From Amphiura filiformis (Eukaryota > Echinodermata > Ophiuroidea > Amphilepidida > Amphiuridae): a stretch of 64,000 bases of DNA. Positions 30,301 through 42,300 of the stretch are shown one piece after another; the first letter of the stretch is position 1; each line of letters opens with the position of its first letter. The notes beneath the pieces were generated by a model. It saw only the letters and a list, made by a program, of their open reading frames with translations. It did not search any database and was not told the DNA's origin. The DNA lies in contig NC_092642.1 in NCBI RefSeq assembly GCF_039555335.1, positions 12,374,743 to 12,438,742 of the forward strand. The letters are read 5' to 3'. Made by a program: the position numbers and the translations under genes.

Positions 30301-33300
30301 ACGTATAGAGAAAATTAAAAATAAAGAAATCGTTTCATTGTCACAGTGGTTTCCGTAGTGTAGTGGTTATCACGTGCGCCTCACACGCGCAAGGTCCCTG
30401 GTTCGAGCCCAGGCGGAAACATTTTTATTCTTAGCTTCCATGATTAAAACATAAAAAATATAATCAGTTCACATCTGCTTTTAATAACGAAAACTATAAA
30501 GATATTGTGCTTATTTTCTTTCTCTTTCAATACACTATGCTCTCCTTACTTCACGCACATTTCGATTTCGATTTACCTCCGAAGAAAGGAAGTATTTATG
30601 GTCTGTGTATTAATGCGCGCTACGAGAAACAAATTTGTTTTCTTGGGGCCTTAGCACTATTATTTAAGTACTGCATTCTAAGCCATGTATAGAGAAAATT
30701 AAAAATAAAGAAATCGTTTCATTGACATAGTGGTTTCCGTAGTGTAGTGGTTATCACGTGCGCTTTACACGCGCAAGGTCCCTGGTTCGAGCCCAGGCGG
30801 AAACATTTTTTATTCTTAGCTTCCATGATTAAAACATAAAAAATATAATCAGTTCACATTTGCTTTTAATAACGAAAGATATTTGCTATTTCCTTTTTTT
30901 CTTTGAAAGAGTAAAACAAATTCGAATGCGCAAAATAAGTCATCAAAAATGAAATCGCCTTACGAGAAACACACCCACACACACAAAGATTATATTTCTT
31001 CATATTCAAGAAATTTATGATTCCCTTTCGACCGGCAGATTTAAAATGTAAAAAAAAAATCACAATAGATATTTTCTATTATATAATCAAATCACATCTG
31101 CTTTTAATAACGAAAGATATTTGCTTTTTCCTTTTTTTCTTTGAAAGAGTAAAACAAATTCTAATGCACAAAATAAGTCATCAAAAATGAAATCGCCATA
31201 CGAGAAACACACCCACACACACAAAGATTATATTTCTTCATATTCAAGAAATTTATGATTCCCTTTCGACCGGCAGATTTAAAAAAAAAAAAAAAAAATC
31301 ACAATAGATATTTTCTAAATATTGAAAACATAGAAACAACATTGTGCTTTTATGCTCTTAGTATTGATTGCTCACTAAATTATACAAGGTGGTCTTTTCT
31401 TCAGTGTTGAAGGGGCCAAGTCTTGAATGTTGAACATTATTTAAAAATATATCTGAAAAAGAATTCTAATGCGCAAAATAAGCTGTCTAAAAATGAAATG
31501 CGCGCTACGAGAAACAAACTTGTTTTCTTGGGGCCTTAGCCCTATTATATAAGTACTGCATTCTAAGCCGTGTATAGAGAAAATTAAAAATAAAGAAATC
31601 GTTTCATTGTCATAGTGGTTTTCGTAGTGTAGTGGTTATCACGTGCGCTTTACACGCGCAAGGTCCCTGGTTCGAGCCCAGGCGGAAACATTTTTTATTC
31701 TCAGCTTCCATGATTAAAACATAAAAAATATAATCAGTTCACATCTGCTTTTAATAACGAAAGATATAAAGATATTGTGCTTATTTTCCTTCTCTTTGAA
31801 AAAATATATGGTCTCATTCCTTCACGCACATTTCGATTTCGATTAACCTCCGAGGAGGAAGGTGCGATGATGGCTTATAGCAGAATTAGCGCTATTATGC
31901 TAAAAATGCTATTAGCATTTAATTAGTATGCTATCTCTATGCATTATAGCGCTAATAGCAACGCTAATGAAAAATCCGTTAAAACTGCTATTACCAAACC
32001 ACTTTTAGCGTTTTAGCAGTTATTTGTGCCTCGTTTGCAAATATGTCAATAGCGCCAGTAGCAATTAATAGCACGTCATATGCAATTGTGCTAAATCTAA
32101 AAAGTTTGTAAGTCTAGGGAAAGCGTGCTATTAGCGCTAATAGTGCTATTAGCGCTAATAGCAATTAATAGCACGTCATATGCAATTGTGCTAAATGTAA
32201 AAAGATTCTAAGTCTAGGAAAAGCGTGCTATTAGCGCTAATAGCAATTAATAGCACGTCATATGCAATTGTGCTAAATGTAAAAATATTCTAAGTCTAGA
32301 GACAGCGTGCTATTAGCGCTAATAGCGCTATTAGCGCTAATAGCACGTCATATGCAATCGTGCTAAATCTAAAAAGTTAGTAAGTCTAGGGAAAGCGTGC
32401 TATTATTAGCGCTATTAGCGCTAATAGCAAATAATAGCACCCCATATGCAATTGTGCTAAATGTAAAAAGATTCTAAGTCTAGAGACAGCGTGCTATTAG
32501 CGCTAATAGCGCTATTAGCACTAATAGCAAATAATAGCACGTCATATGCAATTGTGCTAAATCCAAAAAGATTCTAAGTCTAGGGAAAGCGTGCTATTAG
32601 CGCTAATAGCGCTATTAGCGCTAATAGCAAATAATAGCACGTCATATGCAATTGTGCTAAATCTAAAAAGATTCTAAGTCTAGGGAAAGCGTGCTATTAG
32701 CGCTAATAGCGCTATTAGCGCTAATAGCGCTATTAGCGCTAATAGCACGTCATGCAATCGTGCTAAATCTAAAAAGTTTGTAAGTCTAGGGAAAGCGTGC
32801 TATTAGCGCTAATAGCGCTTGTAGCGCTAATAGCTATTAATAGCACGTCATATGCAATTGTGCTAAATGTAAAAAGATTCTAAGTCTGGATACAGCGTGC
32901 TATTAGCGCTAATAGCGCTATTAGCGCTAATAGCAAATAATAGCATGTCATATGCAATTGTGCTAAATCTAAAAAGATTCTAAGTCTAGGGAAAGCGTGC
33001 TATTAGCGCTAATAGCGCTATTAGTGCTAATAGCAATTAATAGCACGTCATATGCAATTGTGCTAAATCTAAAAAGTTTGTAAGTCTAGGGAAAGCGTTC
33101 TTTTAGCGCTATTAGCGCTAATAGCAATTAATAGCACGTCATATGCAATTGTGCTAAATGTAAAAATATTCTAAGTCTAGAGACAGCGTGATATTAGCGC
33201 TAATAACGCTATTAGCGCTAATAGCAAATAATAGCACGTCATATGCAATTGTGCTAAATCTAAAAATATTGTAAGTCTAGGGAAAGCGTGCTATTAGCGT

Positions 33301-36300
33301 TAATAGCGCTAATAGCAATTAATAGCACGTCATATGCAATTGTGCTAAATCTAAAAAGATTCTTAGTCTAGGGACAGTGTGCTATTAGCGCTAATAGCGC
33401 TATTAGCGCTAATAGCAAATAATAGCACGTCATATGCAATTGTGCTAAATCTAAAAAGTTTTTAAGTCTAGGTAAAGTGTGCTATTAGCGCTAATAGCGC
33501 TATTAGCGCTAATAGCAATTAATAGCACGTCATATGCAATTGTGCTAAATGAAAAAGATTCTAAGTCTAGGGAAAGCGTGCTATTAGCGCTATTAGCGCT
33601 AATAGCAATTAATAGCACTTCATATCGCTAATAGCACTATTAGCGCTAATAGCACGCTTTTCCTAGAGTTAGAATATTTTGAAATTTAGCTAAATTGCAT
33701 ATGATGTGCTATTACTCGCTATTAGCGCTAATAGCGCGCTTTCCCTAGACTTAGAATATTTTCACATTTAGCACAATTGCATATGACGTGCTTTTACTCG
33801 CTATTAGCGCTAATAGCGCTATTAGCGCTAATAGCACGCTTTTCCTAGACTTAGAATATTTTCAAATTTAGCAAAATTGCATATGATGTGCTATTACTCG
33901 CTATTATCAAATAGCGCTATTAGCGCGCTTTCCCTAGACTTGGAATCTATTAGCGCTAATAGCGATATTAGCGCTAATAGCACGCTTTTCCTAGAGTAAG
34001 AATATTTTCAAATTTAGCAAAATTGCATATGATGTGCTATTACTCGCTATTAGCGCTAAAAGCGCTATTAGCGCTAATAGCGCGCTTTCCCTAGACTTAG
34101 AATCTTTTTTAATTTTAGCACAATTGCATATGACGTGCTATCACTTGCTATTAGCGCTAATAGCGCTATTAGCGCTAATAGCGCGCATTCCCTAGAGTTA
34201 GAATATTTTCACATTTAGCACAATTGCATATGACGTGCTATTACTTGCTATTAGCGCTATTAGCGCTAATAGCGCGCTTTCCCTATAGTTAGAATATTTT
34301 CACATTTAGCACAATTGCATATGACGTGCTATTAATCGCTATTAGCGCTAATAGCGCTATTAGCGCTAATAGCACGCTTTTCCTAGACTTAGAATATTTT
34401 CAAATTTAGCAAAATTGCATATGATGTGCTATTACTTGCTATTAGCGCTAATAGCGCTATTAGAGCTAATAGCGCGCTTTTCCTAGACTTAGAATCTTTT
34501 TTAAATTTAGCACAATTGCATATGACGTGCTATTACTTGCTATTAGCGCTAATAGCGCTATTAGCGATAATAGCACGCTTTCCCTAGAGTTAGAATATTT
34601 TCACATTTAGCACAATTGCATATGACGTGCTATTAATCGCTATTAGCGCTAATAGCGCTATTAGCGCTAATAGCACGCTTTTCCTAGAGTTGGAATATTT
34701 TCAAATTTAGCAAAATTGCATATGATGTGCTATTACTCGCTATTAGCGCTAATAGCGCTATTAGCGCTAATAGCGCGCTTTCCCTAGACTTAGAATATTG
34801 TCACATTTAGCACAATTGCATATGACGTGATATTACTCGCTATTAGCGCTAATAGCGCTATTAGCGCTAATAGCACGCTTTTCCTAGACTTAGAATATTT
34901 TCAAATTTAGCAAAATTGCATATGACGTGCTATTACTCGCTATTAGCGCTAATAGCGCGCTTTCCCTAGACTTAGAATCTTTTGAAATTGAGCACAATTG
35001 CATATGATGTGCTATTACTCGCTATTAGCGCTAATAGCGCTATTAGCGCTAATAGCAAGCTTTTCCTAGAGTTAGAATATTTTTAAATTTAGCACAATTG
35101 CATATGACGTGCTATTTCTTGCTATTAGCGCTATTAGCGCTAATAGCGCGCATTCCCTAGAGTTATAATATTTTCACATTTAGCACAATTGCATATGACG
35201 TGCTATTAATCGCTATTAGCGCTAATAGCGCTATTAGCGCTAATTGCGCTAATAGCGCTAATAGCGCTATTAGCGCTAATAGCACGCTTTTCCTAGAGTT
35301 AGAATATTTTCAAATTTAGCACAATTGCATGTGACGCTAATAATACGCTATTAGTGCTAATTCTTGAGTGGCTCTTAGCAGAATTAACACTTTTTTGGAT
35401 AGCGTTGCTAATAGCGCTATTTCTCATAGACTCTATACACTAATTTTGTGCTAATAGCAGTTTTAGCAAAATAGCGCTAATTCTGCTAAGAGCCAATCCC
35501 GCACCTTCCTCATTATTTAAGTACTGCATTCTAAGCCATGTATAGAGACAATTAAAAATAAAGAAATCGTTTAATTGTCACAGAGGTTTCCGTAGTGTAG
35601 TGGTTATCACGTGCGCCTAACACGCGCAAGGTCCCTGGTTCGAGCCCAGGCGGAAAAATTTTTATTCTTAGCTTCCATGATTAAAACATAAAAAATATAA
35701 TCAGTTCACATCTGCTTTTAATAACGAAAGATATTTGCTTTTTTCTTTTTTTCTTTGAAAGAGTAAAACAAATTCTAATGCGTAAAATAAGTCATCAAAA
35801 ATGAAATCGCCTTACGAGAAACACACCCACACACACAAAGATTATATTTCTTCATATTCAAGAAATTTATGATCCCCTTTCGACCGGCAGATTTAAAAAG
35901 TAAAAAAAAATCACAATAGATATTTTCTAAATATAGAAAACATAGAAACAACATTGTTCTTTTATGCTCTTAGTTTTATTGTTTACTAAATCATACAAGA
36001 TGGTTTTTCCTTCAGTGTTGAAGGGGCCAAGTCTTGAAAGTTGAACTTTATTTCAAAACATATATGAAAAAGAATTCTAATGCGGAAAAGAAGCCGTCAA
36101 AAATAAAATGCGCGCTACGAGAAACAAACTTGTTTTCTTGGGGACTTAGCCCTATTATATAAGTACTGCATTCTAAGCCATGTATAGAGAAAATTAAAAA
36201 TAAGGAAATCGTTTCATTATCATAGTGGTTTCCGTAGTTTAGTGGTTATCACATGCGCTTTACACGCGCAAGGTCCCTGGTTCGAGCCCAGGCGGAAACA

Positions 36301-39300
36301 TTTTTTATTCTCAGCTACCATGATTAAAACATAAAAAATATAATCAGTTCACATCTGCTTTTATTAACGAAAGATGTTAAGATATTGTGCTTATTTTCTT
36401 TCTCTTTGAAAAAATATATGGTCTCATTCCAGTATCTAGGGGCTGTGTATTAATGCGAGCTACGAGAAACAAACTTGTTTTCTTGTGGCCTTAGCACTAT
36501 TATTTAAGTACTGCATTCTAAGCCATGTATAGAGAAAATTAAAAATAAAGAAATCGTTTAATGGTCACAGTGGTTTCCGTAGTGTAGTGGTTATCACGTG
36601 CGCCTAACACGCGCAAGGTCCCTGGTTCGAGCCCAGGCGGAAACAATTTTTATTCTTAGCTTCCATGATTAAAACATAAAAAATATAATCAGTTCACATC
36701 TGCTTTTAATAACGAAAGATATTTTCTTTTTTTTTTTTTTTTTTTTGAAAGAGTAAAACAAATTTTAATGCGCAAAATAAGCCATCAAAAATGAAATCGC
36801 CTTACGAGAAACACACCCCCCCCACACACACAAAGATGTGTATGATATACGGCTCATTTGTCAACAATTACGGTATAATAACATCATATGCTGATAAATT
36901 AATTGTCTGTTATTATATTTCTTTTTAAACGGGCCTTTTCATGCCATTAACTTATATGTATATAATTATTATTATTATCATGTTATTCCTATTATTAGGA
37001 TTGTTACTATTGTTATTATATTAGTTATTTATTACCATGATTTATATTATTATCATTATCACTGTTATTGCTTCTGCTTATATCATTATTGAATTACATT
37101 TGTACATTGTATTATTGATTGTTGATTGGCAAAATAAAATATGAATGAATGAATGAAAGATTATTTTTCTTCATATTCAAGAAATTTATGATCCCCTTTC
37201 GACCGGCAGATTTAAAAAGTAAAAAAAAATCACAATAGATATTTTCGAAATATAGAAAACATAGAAACAACATTGTTCTTTTATGCTCTTAGTATTTATT
37301 GCTCACTAAATCTTACAAGATGGTTTTTTCTTCAGTGTTGAAGGGGCCAAGTCTTGAAAGTTGTACTTTATTTCAAAACATATATGAAAAAGAATTCTAA
37401 TGCGGAAAAAAAAGCCGTCAAAAATGAAATGTGCGCTATGAGAAACAAACTTGTTTTCTTGGGGCCTTAGCGCTATTATTTAAGTACTGCATTCTAAGCC
37501 GTGTATAGAGAAAATTAAATGTAAAGAAATCGTTTAATTGTCACAGTGGTTTCCGTAGTGTAGTGGTTATCACGTGCGCCTAACACGCGCAAGGTCTCTG
37601 GTTCGAGCCCAGGCGGAAACATTTTTTATTCTTAGCTTCCATGATTAATACACAAAAAATATAATCAGTTCACATCTGCTTTTAATAACGAAAGATATTT
37701 GCTTTTTCCTTTTTTTCTTTGAAAGAGTAAAACAAATTCTAATGCGCAAAATAAGTCATCAAAACTGAAATCGCCTTACGAGAAACACCCCCCCCCCCAC
37801 ACACACACAAAGATTATATTTCTTCATATTCAAGAAATTTATGATCCCTTTCGACCGGCAGATTTAAAAAGTAAAAAAAAGAAATCGCAATAGATATTTT
37901 CTAAATATAGAAAACATAGAAACAACATTGTTCTTTTATGCTCTTAGTATTTATTGCTCACTAAATCATACGAGATGGTTTTTTTCAGTGTTGAAGGGGC
38001 CAAGTCTTGAAAGTTGTACATTATTTCAAAACATATATGAAAAAGAATTCTAATGCGGAAAAAGCCGTCAAAAATGAAATGCGCGCTATGAGAAACAAAC
38101 TTGTTTTCTTGGGGCCTTAGCCCTATTATTTAAGTACTGCATTCTAAACCATGTATAGATAAAATTAAAAATAAAGAAATCGTTTCATTGTCACAGTGGT
38201 TTCCGTAGTGTAGTGGTTATCACGTGCGCCTCACACGCGCAAGGTCCCTGGTTCGAGCCCAGGCGGAAACATTTTTTATTCTTAGCTTCCATGATTAAAA
38301 CATAAAAAATATAATCATTTCACATCTGCTTTTAATAACGAAAGATATTTGCTTTTTCCTTTTTTTTTTGAAAGAGTAAAACAAATTCTAATGCGCAAAA
38401 TAAGTCATCAAAAAAATGAAATCGCCTTACGAGAAACACACCCACACACACAAAGATTATATTTCTTCATATTCAAGAAATTTATGATCCCCTTTCGACC
38501 GGCAGATTTAAAAAGTAAAAAAAATCACAATAGATATTTTCTAAATATAGAAAACATAGAAACAACATTGTTCTTTTATGCTCTTAGTATTTATTGCTCA
38601 CTAAATCATACAAGATGGTTTTTCCTTCAGTGTTGAAGGGGCCAAGTCTTGAAAGTTGAACTTTATTTCAAAACATATATGAAAAAGTATTCTAATGCGG
38701 AAAAGAAGCCGTCAAAAATGAAATGCGTGCTACGAGAAACAAACTTGTTTTCTTGGGGACTTAGCCCTATTATATAAGTACTGCATTCTAAGCCGTGTAT
38801 AGAGAAAATTAAAAATAAAGAAATCGTTTCATTGTCATAGTGGTTTCCGTAGTGTAGTGGTTATCACGTGCGTTTACACGCGCAAGGTCCCTGGTTCGAG
38901 CCCCGGCGGAAACATTTTTTATTCTCAGCTTCCATGATTAAAACATAAAAAATATAATCAGTTCACATCTGCTTTTAATAACGAAAGATATAAAGATATT
39001 GTGCTTATTTTCCTTCTCTTTGAAAAAATATATGGTCTCATTCCTTCACGCACATTTCGATTTCGATTTACCTCCGAAGAAAGGAAGTATTTAGGGGCTA
39101 TGTATTAATGCGCGCTACGAGAAACAAACTTGTTTTCTTGGGAGACAAGGTTGCTACTGGGGCCCGAGCACTGATGAAGACCTCAGCATCGCTGGATTTA
39201 GATGTTTTTGCTGACTTCGAACTTTTGCCATGTTCAAAGACTTTTGTCTGACACGGCGTTTATTTTATAGGCCTATTGGTCTAACGGCTCGCATCCAAAC

Positions 39301-42300
39301 ACTTTACTTGGAAAACCACATTGTTTTCTTGGGGCCTTAGCACTATTATTTAAGTACTGCATTCACGGTAAGCCGTGTATAGAGAAAATTAAATGTAAAG
39401 AAATCGTTAAATTGTCACAGTGGTTTCCGTAGTGTAGTGTTTATCACGTGCGCCTAACACGCGCAAGGTCCCTGGTTCGAGCCCAGGCGGAAACATTTCT
39501 TATTCTTAGCTTCCATGATTAAAACATAAAAAATTTAATCGGTTCACATCTGCTTTTAATAACGAAAGGAATAAAGATATTGTGCTTATTTTCTTTCTCT
39601 TTGAAAAAATATATGGTCTCATACCTTCACGCACATTTCGATTTCGATTTACCTCCGAAGAAAGGAAGTATTTATGGTCTGTGTATAATGCGCGCTACGA
39701 GAAACAAACTTGTTTTCTTGGGGCCTTAGCACTATTATTTAAGTACTGCATTCTAAGCCATGTATAGAGAAAATTAAAAATATGGAAATCGTTTCATTGT
39801 CATAGTGGTTTCCGTAGTGTAGTGGTTATCACGTGCGCTTTACATGCGCAAGGTCCCTGGTTCGAGCCCAGGCGGAAACATTTTTTATTCTCAGCTACCA
39901 TGATTAAAACATAAAAAATATAATCAGTTCACATCTGCTTTTATTAACGAAAGATGTTAAGATATTGTGCTTATTTTCTTTCTCTTTGAAAAAATATATG
40001 GTCTCATTCCTTCACGCACATTTCGATTTCGATTTACCTCCGAAGAAAGGAAGTATTTAGGGGCTGTGTATTAATGCGCGCTACGAGAAACAAACTTGTT
40101 TTCTTGGGGCCTTAGCACTATTATTTAAGTACTGCATTCTAAGCCATGTATAGAGAAAATTAAAAATAAAGAAATCGTATAATTGTCACAGTGGTTTCCG
40201 TAGGGTAGTGGTTATCACGTGCGCCTAACACGCGCAAGGTCCCTGGTTCGAGCCCAGGCGGAAACAATTTTATTCTTAGCTTCCATGATTAAAACATAAA
40301 AAATATAATCAGTTCACATCTGCTTTTAATAACGAAAGATATTTGCTTTTTCTTTTTTCTTTGAAAGAGTAAAACAAATTTTAATGCGCAAAATAAGTCA
40401 TCAAAAATGAAATCGCCTTACGAGAAACACCCCCACACACAAAGATGTGTATGATATACGGCTCATTTGTCAACAATTACGGTATAATAACATCATGCTG
40501 ATAAATTAATTGTCTGTTATTATATTTCTTTTTAAACGGGCCTTTTCATGCCATTAACTTATATGTACATAATTATTATTATTATCATGTTATTCCTATT
40601 ATTAGGATTGTTACTATTGTTATTATATTAGTTATTTATTACCATGATTTATATTATTATCATTATCACTATTATTGCTTCTGCTTATATCATTACTGAA
40701 TTACATTCGTACATTGTATTATTGATTGGTAATTAGCAAAATAAAATATGAATGAATGAATGAAAGATTATATTTCTTCATATTCAAGAAATTTATGATC
40801 CCCTTTCGACCGGCAGATTTAAAAAGTAAAAAAATCACAATAGATATTTTCGAAATATAGAAAACATAGAAACAACAATGTTCTTTTATGCTCTTAGTAT
40901 TTATTGCTCACTAAATCATACAAGATGGTTTTTCTTCAGTGTTGAAGGGCCAAGTCTTGAAAGTTGAACTTTATTTCAAAACATATATGAAAAAGAATTC
41001 TAATGCGGAAAAGAAGCCGTCTAAAATGTAATGCGCGCTACGAGAAACAAACTTGTTTTCTTGGGGCCTTAGCACTATTATTTAAGTACTGCATTCTAAG
41101 CCGTGTATAGAGAAAATTAAATGTAAAGAAATCGTTTAATTGTCACAGTGGTTTCCGTAGTGTAGTGGTTATCACGTGCGCCTAACACGCGCAAGGTCCC
41201 TGGTTCGAGCCCAGGCGGAAACATTTTTATTCTTAGCTTCCATGATTAAAACACAAAAAATATAATCAGTTCACATCTGCTTTAAATAACGAAAGATATT
41301 TGCTTTTTCCTTTTTTTCTTTGAAAGAGTAAAACAAATTCTAATGCGCAAAATAAGTCATCAAAACTGAAATCGCCTTACGAGAAACACCCCCCACACAA
41401 AGATTATATTTCTTCATATTCAAGAAATTTATGATCCCCTTTCGACCGGCAGATTTAAAAAGTAAAAAAAAAATCGCAATAGATATTTTCTAAATATAGA
41501 AAACATAGAAACAACATTGTTCTTTTATGCTCTTATTTTTATTGCTCACTAAATCATACAAGATGGGTTTTTTTCAGTGTTGAAGGGGCCAAGTCTTGAA
41601 AGTTGTACATTATTTCAAAACATATATGAAAAAGAATTCTAATGCGGAAAAGAAGCCGTCAAAAATGAAATGCGCGCTATGAGAAACAAACTTGTTTTCT
41701 TGGGGCCTTAGCCCTATTATTTAAGTACTGCATTCTAAACCATGTATAGAGAAAATAATTAGAAATAAAGAAATCGTTTCATTGTCACAGTGGTTTCCGT
41801 AGTGTAGTGGTTATCACGTGCGCCTCACACGCGCAAGGTCCCTGGTTCGAGCCCAGGCGGATTCATTTTTTATTCTCAGCTTCCATGATTAAAACATAAA
41901 AAGTATAATCAGTTCACATCTGCTTTTAATAACGAAAGGTATAAAGATATTGTGCTTATTTTCTTTCTCTTTGAAAAAATATATGGTCTCATACCTTCAC
42001 GCACATTTCGATTTCGATTTACCTCCGAAGAAAGGAAGTATTTATGGTCTGTGTATTAATGCGCGCTACGAGAAACAAACTTGTTTTCTTGGGGCCTTAG
42101 CACTATAATTTAAGTATTACATTCTAAGCCATGTATAGAGAAAATTAAAAATAAAGAAATCGTTTCATTGTCACAGTGGTTTCCGTAGTGTAGTGGTTAT
42201 CACGTGCGCTTTACACGCGCAAGGTCCCTGGTTCGAGCCCAGGCGGAAACATTTTTTATTCTCAGCTTCCATGATTAAAACATAAAAAATATAATCAGTT

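Noticed and set aside
32000-35400. Regularly spaced repeats resembling a CRISPR array
   Set aside because: The DNA is eukaryotic, the spacers are themselves repeated, and units flip orientation; it is a satellite.
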